From Sellimonas catena (lineage in GTDB: Bacteria; Bacillota; Clostridia; Lachnospirales; Lachnospiraceae), in assembly GCF_045063725.1 (NCBI RefSeq), contig NZ_CP173695.1: DNA of 64,000 nucleotides. One strand, given 5' to 3'. The number at the start of each line of letters is the position of its first letter. Position 1 is the first letter of the stretch. Both the position numbers and the translations under genes were made by a program. Of the stretch, positions 33,270 through 41,937 are shown in pieces. The notes beneath the pieces are model-generated. The model worked only from the letters and a program-made list of their open reading frames with translations. It was not told where the DNA came from and searched no databases.

Positions 33270-34355
33270 TTGAAGCAGGCGGAAAAACCGGAGTCCGGAG
33301 GAATTGACAAAGTCCTTCTGGTGATCGTTTTTTTACTTGTGATAACGGGATTGGTGATCCTGTACAGTACCAGTTCCTATAATGGAAGGATAAAATTTGG
33401 AGATTCTTTCTATTATTTAAAAAAACAGATATTTGCTACAACGCTTGGCATTGCCGGGATGTACGCAGTGGCAAAGACCGATTATCATGTCTGGGCGAAG
33501 CTTGCTGTACCAGGATATATTCTGGCGATTGTGCTCTGCATCGCCGTCATGCTGTTTGGCGATGAATACAATGGTTCCAAAAGATGGCTGTCTTTGGGAC
33601 CATTTTCTTTTCAGCCGTCAGAGTACGTCAAAGTTGCTCTGATCGTGTTTCTGGCATGGCTTGTGACAAGAAATGCAAAGAAGATCGGAAAGCTTTCCAC
33701 CTTGTTTCGGATCATGCTTTTCGCTCTGCCGGTTGTGGGTCTTGTAGGAGCAAGCAACTTAAGCACGGCAGTAATCATTCTTGGAATCGCCGTGATCCTG
33801 ATTTTTACGGCCAGTCCCAAATATGGCCAGTTCATCTGGATGGCGGTGACAGGGACCGGCTTTATGGCAGTCTTTCTCGGCCTGGAAAGTTACCGTCTGG
33901 AGCGGATCGCGATCTGGCAGAATCCGGAGAAGTATGAGAAAGGATATCAGACCCTTCAGGGGCTTTACGCCATCGGATCAGGAGGACTGTTCGGGAAAGG
34001 ACTTGGAAGCAGTATCCAGAAGCTGGGTTTTGTCCCGGAGGCGCAGAACGATATGATTTTCTCTATTATATGTGAGGAACTGGGGCTTGTGGGAGCGGTT
34101 CTTGTTATTCTGCTGTTCTTCCTTTTGATCTGGCGCTTCTTTGTGATCGCATCTCACGCACCGGATCTTTTCGGGGCACTGATTGCGGCAGGAGCCATGG
34201 GGCATATGATGATTCAGGTGATTTTGAATATAGCCGTTGTAACCAATACAATTCCCAATACCGGAATTACCCTTCCTTTTATCAGTTATGGAGGAACATC
34301 TGTTGTTTTCCTTCTCGTGGAAATGGGGCTTGTATTCAGCGTTGCCAGTTGGTAA
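33270..34355 (+). CDS. ftsW: FtsW-type lipid II polymerase
   Basis: 361 residues, about ten spans, SEDS family. KRWLSLGPFSFQPSEYVK, GGLFGKGLGSSIQKLGFVPEAQNDM and ITLPFISYGGTSVVFLLVEMG are diagnostic. The start is TTG 33270, with AGGAGAGG 5-12 nt upstream; no suitable ATG is near. Its place after murD in the dcw cluster supports FtsW, the septal polymerase, over RodA. It resembles the gene at 20792 and the two are clear paralogues. It ends just before divIB, where murG is often found, but no murG is present. Confidence 0.93.
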   Translation: MKQAEKPESGGIDKVLLVIVFLLVITGLVILYSTSSYNGRIKFGDSFYYLKKQIFATTLGIAGMYAVAKTDYHVWAKLAVPGYILAIVLCIAVMLFGDEYNGSKRWLSLGPFSFQPSEYVKVALIVFLAWLVTRNAKKIGKLSTLFRIMLFALPVVGLVGASNLSTAVIILGIAVILIFTASPKYGQFIWMAVTGTGFMAVFLGLESYRLERIAIWQNPEKYEKGYQTLQGLYAIGSGGLFGKGLGSSIQKLGFVPEAQNDMIFSIICEELGLVGAVLVILLFFLLIWRFFVIASHAPDLFGALIAAGAMGHMMIQVILNIAVVTNTIPNTGITLPFISYGGTSVVFLLVEMGLVFSVASW

Positions 34356-34397
34356 AATAAAAGCGTTAATGATAGGAAAAATACAGGGGGCACATCC

Positions 34398-35177
34398 ATG
34401 AATGATCAGATTGTGCAAAGGGATGAGAAGAGAAAGAGGATCAAGCGTACCAGGCGAAGGCAGATTCTGACAAGACTGGGAACAGGGGCAGCTGTCATTG
34501 CCGGCATCATCGTGTTTCTTCTTTTGTTTCAGCTCAGAGATATCCGGGTGAGGGGGAACGATTTTCTTACAGACAGCGAAGTAAGCCGGTACATCCGTGA
34601 ACAGGGAGGGGATGGGAATTCTCTGGTTCTGCTTTTAAGCACAAAACTGGGAGACTATCCGGAGCCGCCGACTGTCGAAAGTATGGAATTTCATATGGTG
34701 AATCCCTGGACGATCCGGGTGGATGTGAAGGAAAAAAGTCCGGCCGGGTATGCCAGACGGGATGAGGAATATGTCTATTTTGACAACGAAGGCATGGTTC
34801 TCGGGGTTACGGATAGCCAGAGAGACGGTCTCAGTCTTGTAGAGGGGCTTGATGTTTCGAAAGCCGAAAAAGGAAAGAAACTTACCGTTCAGGATTCTTC
34901 CGTATTTGAATATATTGTCCGGATCCAGGAAATTCTTGGAAGAAGCGGGGTCAGCCCGGACCGGATTGTATGCGATGGAGAAAATCTGACACTGTATTTC
35001 GGGAACATCTGCGCGGAACTTGGAAGCGGGGATCCGCAGGAGAAGGCGGCACAGCTTCCGGCTATTCTTGAGAAGCTGGAAGGACAGAGCGGGACGCTCC
35101 ATCTGGAACATTATGGAGAGCTGACGGAGACGATCCGCTTTGAAAAAAGCGAAACAACAGAGGGATCAAATACCTGA
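34398..35177 (+). CDS. divIB: Cell division protein DivIB/FtsQ
   Basis: 259 residues: a very basic cytoplasmic N-terminus (RDEKRKRIKRTRRRQ), one span (about 26-45), then a POTRA domain that begins LFQLRDIRVRGNDFLTDSEV and includes NPWTIRVDVKEKSPAGYARR, and a beta domain. It joins FtsL and DivIC at the septum and regulates FtsW-PBP activity. CAGGGGG precedes ATG 34398. It lies between ftsW and ftsZ, the common Clostridia order. Confidence 0.93.
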   Translation: MNDQIVQRDEKRKRIKRTRRRQILTRLGTGAAVIAGIIVFLLLFQLRDIRVRGNDFLTDSEVSRYIREQGGDGNSLVLLLSTKLGDYPEPPTVESMEFHMVNPWTIRVDVKEKSPAGYARRDEEYVYFDNEGMVLGVTDSQRDGLSLVEGLDVSKAEKGKKLTVQDSSVFEYIVRIQEILGRSGVSPDRIVCDGENLTLYFGNICAELGSGDPQEKAAQLPAILEKLEGQSGTLHLEHYGELTETIRFEKSETTEGSNT

Positions 35178-35228
35178 AAGTACCATAGGAATCTGGCATA
35201 AAAAAATCGAAAAATAGGAAAAATTCTA

Positions 35229-35257
35229 TTGAAATTTAGAAAGAAAGACTATATTAT
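35229..35257 (+). promoter_or_regulatory. Sigma-A promoter of ftsZ
   Basis: TTGAAA at 35229-35234, a 17-bp spacer and TATTAT at 35252-35257, about 75 bp before the ftsZ start. Confidence 0.72.
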
Positions 35258-35330
35258 ATAGTATATATGGCAGAATACATGAACTAGTAGGGTGTATAAA
35301 TAATAAAGCATAACAAAGGAGGAGACACTC

Positions 35331-36536
35331 TTGTTAGAAATTAAGACAAATGAATCAGAAGCAGCAGCAAAAATTATCGTCGTTGGTGTAGGTGGAGGCG
35401 GTAATAATGCTGTCAACCGCATGATAGATGAGCAGATTGCTGGAGTAGAATTTATCGCCATCAACACAGACAAACAGGCTCTCTCATTCTGCAAGGCCCC
35501 TACACTGATGCAGATCGGAGACAAGCTCACAAAAGGACTTGGAGCAGGAGCAAAGCCGGAAGTTGGAGAAAAAGCAGCAGAAGAAAGCGCAGATGAGATC
35601 GCGGCAGCACTCAAAGGCGCAGACATGGTATTTGTTACATGCGGAATGGGCGGCGGTACAGGTACAGGTGCAACACCGGTTGTAGCACGTATCGCAAAAG
35701 AGCAGGGATCCCTGACAGTCGGCGTTGTTACAAAGCCTTTCCGTTTTGAATCCAGAGCCCGTATGAATAATGCACTTGCCGGCATTGAAAAATTAAAAGA
35801 AAATGTAGACACACTGATTGTCATTCCGAATGATAAGCTTCTTGAGATTGTCGACAGAAGAACAACGATGCCGGATGCACTGAAAAAGGCAGACGAAGTA
35901 CTTCAGCAGGGTATCCAGGGAATCACTGACCTGATCAATGTACCATCCCTGATCAACCTTGACTTTGCCGACATTCAGACAGTTATGATCGACAAGGGTA
36001 TCGCCCATATCGGAATCGGACACGGAAGAGGAGATGACAAGGCGCTGGAGGCTGTAAAACAGGCTGTATCCAGTCCGCTGCTTGAGACAACAATCTCAGG
36101 AGCATCTCATGTCATCATCAATATTTCCGGTGATATCACTCTTATGGATGCAAGCGACGCAGCAGAGCATGTTCAGGAGCTTGCAGGAGAAGATGCAAAC
36201 ATCATCTTCGGTGCTATGTATGATGAATCCAAGTCTGATGAAGCAACAGTGACGGTCATCGCGACGGGTTTACATAACAGCAAGGAAAGTACAGCATCCA
36301 AGCTGAAATCCAAAATCGGAACAGCAAGACCGGCAGGATCTGTATTTGCCGAGACTCAGGATACATCCTCTCTTAAATCAGATATGGGGAGAGTGACAAG
36401 AATGCCGCAGCAGCCGAGGACATCTGCAGCACCGGAAAGCAGCACAACTGCTCAGTCTTCCACACCATCCTACTCTGCAGGAGCGGGAAGAGTAAAAGAG
36501 CAGACTATCAAGATTCCGGATTTCTTTAAAAAATAA
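35331..36536 (+). CDS. ftsZ: Cell division GTPase FtsZ
   Basis: Tubulin-like GTPase that forms the division ring. 401 residues: IIVVGVGGGGNNAVNRM, the tubulin signature GGGTGTGAT, RMNNALAGI, the T7 loop NLDFADIQTVM, a variable Ser/Thr-rich linker (about 345-390) and the conserved C-terminal peptide IKIPDFFKK, which binds FtsA- and SepF-like partners. The start is TTG 35331 behind AGGAGGAG. No ftsA lies beside it. It has its own promoter and terminator. Confidence 0.99.
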   Translation: MLEIKTNESEAAAKIIVVGVGGGGNNAVNRMIDEQIAGVEFIAINTDKQALSFCKAPTLMQIGDKLTKGLGAGAKPEVGEKAAEESADEIAAALKGADMVFVTCGMGGGTGTGATPVVARIAKEQGSLTVGVVTKPFRFESRARMNNALAGIEKLKENVDTLIVIPNDKLLEIVDRRTTMPDALKKADEVLQQGIQGITDLINVPSLINLDFADIQTVMIDKGIAHIGIGHGRGDDKALEAVKQAVSSPLLETTISGASHVIINISGDITLMDASDAAEHVQELAGEDANIIFGAMYDESKSDEATVTVIATGLHNSKESTASKLKSKIGTARPAGSVFAETQDTSSLKSDMGRVTRMPQQPRTSAAPESSTTAQSSTPSYSAGAGRVKEQTIKIPDFFKK

Positions 36537-36557
36537 AAAGTGAATTAAGATAATCAG

Positions 36558-36591
36558 AAGGTATGGAGGCGAGAGTTTCCATACCTTTTTT
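36558..36591 (+). terminator. Intrinsic terminator after ftsZ
   Basis: AAGGTATGG / CCATACCTT stem with a 12-nt loop and a run of T residues. Confidence 0.87.
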
Positions 36592-36602
36592 CTATGTTTG
36601 CA

Positions 36603-36667
36603 TGTCGAAAGAAAACAAGTTTCTCTGTCAGTTTCTGACAAAATTTCAAGTTCCTTTTTTTTATAAT
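36603..36667 (+). promoter_or_regulatory. spoIIG promoter region: 0A box and sigma-A promoter with a long spacer
   Basis: TGTCGAA (exact Spo0A box core) at 36603-36609. The palindrome TGTCAG-TTT-CTGACA at 36626-36640 follows, whose right half may be a -35 (CTGACA) and a degenerate 0A box. TATAAT lies at 36662-36667, 21 bp further on. The B. subtilis spoIIG promoter is known for a 22-bp spacer and Spo0A activation. Confidence 0.65.
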
Positions 36668-36724
36668 ACTATTTGTTCGTATACTGAATCGATTTAGCAG
36701 CGACAGGAGAAAAGAGGGTGAAAC

Positions 36725-37513
36725 ATGTATTATGAAATCTACATGGATGTATTCTTCCTCGTCAATTTTATGATGGATTATCTGCTTTTAGCAGCGGTGT
36801 GCAGGATGCTGGCCGGTGATTTCCGGAGAAGACGGGTGCTTCCGGGAGCGGTTCTGGGCTCTTTGCTGACCTGTCTTACGACGATGCTCCCGGTTCCCGG
36901 CTTTGTGAAACTGCTGCTATACCATGTAGCGGTGAATACGGTTATGCTCAAAACGGCAATTCCCGTACACGGCATGAGGGAGTTTGTGAAAGCTTTTTTT
37001 ATGCTTTACGGGGGCGGATTTCTGTTGGGCGGTATTTTTAGCTTTTTCGGGCAATATATTCGTACAGGAAGTCTTTTTTTTCTGTTTGCCGTCGTCAGCT
37101 ATGAACTGATGCAGGCGGTGTGGGCATTTTGGCGTCAGATGCAAAGGCAGAATCAATATACCTGCGAACTTCTGGTGGAACAGTCCGGGAGGAAGGTACG
37201 GCTGAAAGGGCTGATTGATACGGGAAACAGCCTGACGGATCCACTTACCGGACAGCCGGTCTGTATCGTGGAAAGAGAGGCGGTCGAAAGCCTTATGGAG
37301 AGCACACAGAAAAGGCGCTATATCGGTTTTCGGTCTGTCGGAAATGAGCATGCCAGACTGCTTCTGGTACAGTTTGACAGTCTATATCTGCCGGGGAAAG
37401 AGAAAAAGCAGATCTGTGATATCTGGATCGGGATATCGGATACCAGGATTTCAACAGACGGAACATACCGGATACTTGTAAATCCGGATATTTTTAGGAG
37501 GGGATGTAAATGA
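36725..37513 (+). CDS. spoIIGA: Sigma-E processing peptidase SpoIIGA
   Basis: The membrane aspartic protease that cleaves pro-sigma-E in the mother cell after a signal from the forespore. 262 residues: about five N-terminal spans (MDVFFLVNFMMDYLLL at the start), then a cytoplasmic pepsin-like domain with the catalytic Asp165 in LIDTGNSLTDPLTGQPV. The stop overlaps the sigE start by 4 nt, so the protease and its substrate are made together. The N-terminal part is a little shorter than in Bacillus. Confidence 0.95.
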   Translation: MYYEIYMDVFFLVNFMMDYLLLAAVCRMLAGDFRRRRVLPGAVLGSLLTCLTTMLPVPGFVKLLLYHVAVNTVMLKTAIPVHGMREFVKAFFMLYGGGFLLGGIFSFFGQYIRTGSLFFLFAVVSYELMQAVWAFWRQMQRQNQYTCELLVEQSGRKVRLKGLIDTGNSLTDPLTGQPVCIVEREAVESLMESTQKRRYIGFRSVGNEHARLLLVQFDSLYLPGKEKKQICDIWIGISDTRISTDGTYRILVNPDIFRRGCK

Positions 37514-38250
37514 TTATGAACATTACGGTGCCGAACACATTCAGACAGAAAATTTTTCCGGCTTTCCGGACATGGCTTTTTCCGGAAAAGCAGGAAGTGT
37601 ATTACATAGGAGGTTCAGATATTCTTCCGCCGCCGCTGGAAGTGGAAGAAGAGGCAAAGGCGATTGAACAGCTCTGTACGGAACAGCATGAGGACGCAAG
37701 AAAGCAGCTCATCGAGCATAATCTGCGGCTTGTTGTTTATATCGCAAAAAAATTCGACAATACAGGAGTCGGAGTGGAGGATCTGATTTCGATCGGTACA
37801 ATCGGCCTGATCAAGGCGATCAATACATTTAATCCGGATAAAAATATCAAGCTTGCGACGTATGCATCCAGATGTATTGAGAATGAGATTCTGATGTATC
37901 TCAGACGCAACAGCAAGACAAGACTGGAGGTTTCCATAGATGAGCCGCTCAATGTAGACTGGGACGGAAATGAACTGCTGCTTTCTGATATTCTCGGAAC
38001 AGAAGAAGATACGATCTACAAGGATATGGAAACGGAAGCGGAGAAAAACATGCTGATCCGGGCCGTGGGGAGACTTTCTGTCAGAGAGCGCAGAATCGTA
38101 AATATGCGGTTCGGGCTGGGAACTCCGGACGGAGAGGAAATGACACAAAAAGAAGTGGCGGACGTGCTTGGAATCTCACAGTCTTACATATCCAGACTGG
38201 AAAAAAAGATTATGATACGTCTGAAAAAAGAAATTACGAAACTGGAATAA
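37510..38250 (+). CDS. sigE: RNA polymerase sporulation sigma factor SigE (pro-sigma-E)
   Basis: Early mother-cell sigma factor. 246 residues with a pro-sequence of about 25-30 residues before YYIGGSDILPPPL, the usual cleavage region. Region 2 is HNLRLVVYIAKKFDNTGVGVEDLISIGTIGL, with ATYASRCIENEILMYLRR after it. Region 4 is TQKEVADVLGISQSYISRLEK. GGAGGGG lies 5-8 nt upstream of ATG 37510. Target operons in this window should include cotJABC. Confidence 0.98.
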   Translation: MIMNITVPNTFRQKIFPAFRTWLFPEKQEVYYIGGSDILPPPLEVEEEAKAIEQLCTEQHEDARKQLIEHNLRLVVYIAKKFDNTGVGVEDLISIGTIGLIKAINTFNPDKNIKLATYASRCIENEILMYLRRNSKTRLEVSIDEPLNVDWDGNELLLSDILGTEEDTIYKDMETEAEKNMLIRAVGRLSVRERRIVNMRFGLGTPDGEEMTQKEVADVLGISQSYISRLEKKIMIRLKKEITKLE

Positions 38251-38330
38251 AAATTCAGAAAAAGGGAGAAGAAACTGATAAAAAGTGATACAATATCTAC
38301 ATACGATACCACAGGAAAAGGGGCGATGTT

Positions 38331-39944
38331 ATGAAACTAAGATTTATAGGTGCGGCACATGAAGTGACGGGAAGCTGCCATCTTCTGGAAGCGTGCAATA
38401 AACATATTCTGGTAGACTGCGGGATGGAACAGGGGCCGGATCTGTACGAAAATCAGGAAATCCCGGTGTCGGCGTCCGAGATAGACTATGTACTCCTGAC
38501 CCATGCACACATTGACCATTCCGGTAATCTGCCACTCCTTGTCAAGAACGGATTTCAGGGAGATATTGTATCGACCTTTGCGACTGCGGATCTGTGCAGC
38601 ATTATGCTTCGTGACAGTGCGCATATCCAGGAATTCGAGGCGGAATGGAGAAACCGTAAGGCCAGAAGAAGCGGCGCACCATTCTATGAGCCTCTATACA
38701 CGATGCAGGACGCGGTGGATGCGGCGGCATTGTTTTCACCATGTGACTACGGACAGAAGATTGTACTTTGTGACGGGATTGAAGTCCGGTTCAGCGATGT
38801 GGGACATCTTCTCGGCTCCGCATGCATTGAGGTGTGGATCACAGAAGACGGAGAAACGAGAAAGATTGTATTTTCCGGCGATGTAGGAAATATCAATCAG
38901 CCGATTATCAAGGATCCGTCGACGGTTAAAGCAGCAGATTATGTGGTCATTGAATCTACATACGGAAACCGGACACATGGCGCGGGAATTCCGGACTATG
39001 TGGGCGATTTCACGAAAGTGATACGGGAAACATTTGCAAAAGGCGGAAATGTTGTTGTACCGTCCTTTGCGGTAGGAAGAACACAGGAACTGCTTTATTT
39101 TATCCGGGAGATCAAGGAAAAAAATCTCCTTCCGGAGTATCCGGACTTTGAAGTGTACGTGGACAGTCCACTGGCCATTGAGGCAACCAATGTGTTTAAT
39201 AAAAATATGCTGGGATGTTTCGATGAAGAAGCAATGGAGCTCGTGAATAAAGGAATCAATCCGCTCCGGTTTTCCGGATTGAAACTGACGACAACAAGCG
39301 AAGAATCCAAACAGATCAATTTTGACGAAAAGCCGAAGATTATCCTTTCTGCTTCCGGTATGTGCGAGGCGGGACGGATCCGGCATCATCTGAAACATAA
39401 TCTGTGGAGAAAAGAGTGCACGGTTCTTTTTGTCGGCTATCAGGCAGCGGGAACGCTGGGACGCAAACTGATAGAAGGAGCGGAGTGTGTCAAGCTGTTC
39501 GGAGAAAATGTAGAAGTCAATGCCAGAATCTGTACACTTCAGGGAATCAGCGGGCATGCGGATAAAAACGGGCTGCTGAACTGGCTTTCCGCTTTTGAAA
39601 CGCCGTTGAAGCATGTGTTTGTTGTACACGGGGAAGACCAGGTGACGGATGAATTTGCCGCATCCATCAAAGAGACACTCGGATACGAAGCGTTTGCGCC
39701 GTACTCCGGAGCATGTGTGGATCTGATAGAGGATGAAATCTTAAGCGAGGGAGTCAGAGTGCCGAAGAAGTCTTCCGAGAAACCGGCCAGAATCCGCGCA
39801 AATCAGGTGTTTGGCCGTGCGGTTTCCGCGGCAAAACATCTGCTGGATGTTGTTATGAAAAACGAAGGGCTTTCCAATAAAGATCTCGCGAAGCTGGAAA
39901 GTCAGATTTTGAATCTTGCTGACAAATGGGACAGAAATGATTAG
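38331..39944 (+). CDS. MBL-fold beta-CASP RNA-processing exonuclease (YSH1/CPSF73-like)
   Basis: 537 residues. The zinc motif LLTHAHIDHSGNLP (HxHxDH), then GHLLGSACIEV, FSGDVGN and VIESTYGNRTH, define the metallo-beta-lactamase core. The inserted beta-CASP domain has VVPSFAVGRTQELLYFI, ILSASGMCEAGRIRHHL and FVGYQAAGTLGR, and GISGHADKNGLLNW gives the last metal ligand. These enzymes usually cut or trim RNA. It lies between sigE and sigG, which are neighbours in many Bacilli. About 80 nt separate it from sigE and 130 nt from sigG. Confidence 0.93.
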   Translation: MKLRFIGAAHEVTGSCHLLEACNKHILVDCGMEQGPDLYENQEIPVSASEIDYVLLTHAHIDHSGNLPLLVKNGFQGDIVSTFATADLCSIMLRDSAHIQEFEAEWRNRKARRSGAPFYEPLYTMQDAVDAAALFSPCDYGQKIVLCDGIEVRFSDVGHLLGSACIEVWITEDGETRKIVFSGDVGNINQPIIKDPSTVKAADYVVIESTYGNRTHGAGIPDYVGDFTKVIRETFAKGGNVVVPSFAVGRTQELLYFIREIKEKNLLPEYPDFEVYVDSPLAIEATNVFNKNMLGCFDEEAMELVNKGINPLRFSGLKLTTTSEESKQINFDEKPKIILSASGMCEAGRIRHHLKHNLWRKECTVLFVGYQAAGTLGRKLIEGAECVKLFGENVEVNARICTLQGISGHADKNGLLNWLSAFETPLKHVFVVHGEDQVTDEFAASIKETLGYEAFAPYSGACVDLIEDEILSEGVRVPKKSSEKPARIRANQVFGRAVSAAKHLLDVVMKNEGLSNKDLAKLESQILNLADKWDRND

Positions 39945-40075
39945 TACCTGTTAAGAAGAGCCGAATTGTCAAGGACTAAAAGTTTTTTTATTTTTTTCCA
40001 TACTGAATAAGAGGATGCCGGGATGTGCATGATTTCTGTTAGAAAGGCAGAGTTGCCGTGACAGGAGGATGTACG

Positions 40076-40852
40076 ATGGCATTGAACAAAGTAGAAATAT
40101 GCGGAGTGAATACTGCAAAACTTCCGCTTTTGAAAGAGGAAGAAAAAGAGGAACTGTTTGCCAGGATCAAAGAAGGAGACGAAGAGGCAAAAGAAAAATA
40201 CATCAAGGGAAATTTAAGACTGGTGCTCAGCGTGATCAAGAGGTTCGCGGGAAGCAATGAAAATCCGGATGATCTCTTTCAGATCGGCTGTATCGGTCTG
40301 ATCAAAGCGGTTAATAATTTTAATACGGAGCTGGACGTCCGGTTCTCTACTTATGCGGTGCCGATGATTATCGGAGAAATCCGAAGATACATGCGGGACA
40401 ACAATTCCATCCGCGTCAGCCGGTCGCTGCGGGACACAGCATACAAGGCGATCTATGCGAAAGAAAATTATGTCAAAAAGAATTTAAGAGAACCGACCGT
40501 TCAGGAGATTTCCGAAGAGATCGGAATTGCAAAAGAGGATATCGTATTTGCGCTGGATGCAATCCAGGCTCCGGTCAGCTTGAATGAGCCGGTTTATAAT
40601 GACAGCGGAGATGCACTGTATGTGATGGATCAGATCAGTGATAAAAAGAACAAAGAGGAGAGGTGGATTGAAGATCTGTCTTTGCAGGCGGCGATGGAAC
40701 ACCTGAATGAAAGAGAAAAATATATTATCCGTCTCCGTTTTTTCGAAGGGAAAACCCAGATGGAGGTGGCCAGAGAAGTAAATATCTCCCAGGCTCAGGT
40801 GAGCAGACTGGAAAAAAATGCGCTCCGTCTGATGCGGCAGTATCTGGACTAA
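40076..40852 (+). CDS. sigG: RNA polymerase sporulation sigma factor SigG
   Basis: Late forespore sigma factor. 258 residues starting KVEICGVNTAKLPLL, the conserved SigG N-terminus that binds anti-sigma factors. Region 2 is GNLRLVLSVIKRFAGSNENPDDLFQIGCIGL, with FSTYAVPMIIGEIRRYMRD; region 4 is TQMEVAREVNISQAQVSRLEK. AGGAGG precedes ATG 40076; the longer GTG start at 40058 overlaps it. No clear sigma-F/G promoter could be fixed in the 130-bp leader. Confidence 0.98.
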   Translation: MALNKVEICGVNTAKLPLLKEEEKEELFARIKEGDEEAKEKYIKGNLRLVLSVIKRFAGSNENPDDLFQIGCIGLIKAVNNFNTELDVRFSTYAVPMIIGEIRRYMRDNNSIRVSRSLRDTAYKAIYAKENYVKKNLREPTVQEISEEIGIAKEDIVFALDAIQAPVSLNEPVYNDSGDALYVMDQISDKKNKEERWIEDLSLQAAMEHLNEREKYIIRLRFFEGKTQMEVAREVNISQAQVSRLEKNALRLMRQYLD

Positions 40853-40855
40853 GGA

Positions 40856-40885
40856 AAAAGAACGCCTGCCGGGCGTTCTTTTTTT
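40856..40885 (+). terminator. Intrinsic terminator after sigG
   Basis: AAAAGAACGCC paired with GGCGTTCTTTT across a very short loop, with more T residues after. Confidence 0.9.
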
Positions 40886-40886
40886 G

Positions 40887-40915
40887 TTGAAATTTTGGCA
40901 GGCATATATTATGCT
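40887..40915 (+). promoter_or_regulatory. Weak promoter of the HAD phosphatase gene
   Basis: TTGAAA at 40887-40892, a 17-bp spacer and TATGCT at 40910-40915. Confidence 0.45.
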
Positions 40916-40956
40916 ATACGTGTAGAAAGTACTAAGAAAAGAATGAGGCGAAGAAA

Positions 40957-41646
40957 ATGTATAAGGCTTGTATTTTTGATCTGGATGGAACATTGACAGA
41001 TACATTGGAGTCCATAACACGCTCAGTAAATCTGACTCTGGAGCGGATGGGGCTGCCGGTGATTACCCTGGAACAGTGCCGGGAGTTTGTAGGAAGCGGC
41101 GCAAGAAAGCTCATGGAGAGGACATTAAAGGCGTGCGGAGATGAAGATCTTGTGCGTATTGAGGAAGCCATGGAGATTTACGGCAGGGTATTTGCAGAAA
41201 ACTGTACGTATCATGTAAAGCCGTATGACGGAATTGAAAAGATGTTAAAGGCACTCAAGGAAAGAGGGATTTATCTGGCTGTTCTTTCCAATAAGCCGGA
41301 CGGACAGACAAAGGATGTGGTCCATACTTTTTTTGGAGATGCAATATTTGACTATGTACAGGGACAAAAGGAAGAGATTCCGAGGAAACCGGACCCGGCA
41401 GCTGTCTTTGCGATTATGGAGATGGCAGGGATCAGCCGGGAAGAATGTGTCTATATCGGGGATTCCGATGTGGACATGTGCACCGGAAACAATGCCGGGG
41501 TAATGACGGTCGGTGTCAGCTGGGGATTCCGGTCAAGAGAAATCCTGAAGGAAACAGGGGCGGATGTGATTATTGATCATCCGGAAGAACTGACCGTGAT
41601 CGTAAATAATACCAAAGGTGAGGAGGGAAAGAATGAACGGATTTAG
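40957..41646 (+). CDS. HAD-family phosphatase, phosphoglycolate phosphatase-like
   Basis: 229 residues with the four HAD motifs: I, FDLDGTLTDT (nucleophile Asp9); II, AVLSNKP; III, the Lys in RKPDPA; and IV, YIGDSDVDM. A helical cap lies between motifs I and II, as in Gph/PpaX enzymes. It probably removes phosphate from 2-phosphoglycolate or pyrophosphate-like small molecules, but HAD specificity is hard to read from sequence. Its 3' end overlaps the next small gene by 14 nt. Confidence 0.9.
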   Translation: MYKACIFDLDGTLTDTLESITRSVNLTLERMGLPVITLEQCREFVGSGARKLMERTLKACGDEDLVRIEEAMEIYGRVFAENCTYHVKPYDGIEKMLKALKERGIYLAVLSNKPDGQTKDVVHTFFGDAIFDYVQGQKEEIPRKPDPAAVFAIMEMAGISREECVYIGDSDVDMCTGNNAGVMTVGVSWGFRSREILKETGADVIIDHPEELTVIVNNTKGEEGKNERI

Positions 41647-41896
41647 TGAAGAATGTATCGAAGTGTTTTTAAGAGATCAGTCACAGCTTTTTGATGAACC
41701 GGTCGCTGAGACACCGGAAGAGGCGGAAGCTTTCCTCGAGGACTGCATGGCAGTTGTGCTGGATTCGCTCGAAGAGGTAAAAGAATATCTGGAAGAGTCC
41801 GGAGCGGATGTGGATGGAATGACACTGCAGGAAATCGAAGATGCGTCCGAAGTGTTTGTGCTTCCGGAAGGGAAGTATCTGGTTGTAGAAGGATAA
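41633..41896 (+). CDS. Small acidic protein of unknown function
   Basis: 87 residues, strongly acidic, with many Glu (ETPEEAEAFLEDCMAVVLDS, LEEVKEYLEESGADVDG) and a C-terminal VFVLPEGKYLVVEG. There is no signal peptide or span. I do not recognise a family. GGAGGG lies before ATG 41633, and the start falls inside the HAD gene's end, so the two are probably coupled. A terminator follows directly. Confidence 0.75.
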   Translation: MNGFSEECIEVFLRDQSQLFDEPVAETPEEAEAFLEDCMAVVLDSLEEVKEYLEESGADVDGMTLQEIEDASEVFVLPEGKYLVVEG

Positions 41897-41899
41897 GGG

Positions 41900-41937
41900 A
41901 AAGCCGGGGCAGCATATCAGTCTGCCTCGGCTTTTTT
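41900..41937. terminator. Terminator between converging genes
   Basis: AAGCCGGGGCAG pairs with CTGCCTCGGCTT (one G-T pair) and is followed by a T run on the plus strand. The minus-strand gene's stop codon lies in the loop, so it may serve both directions, weaker on minus. Confidence 0.85.
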
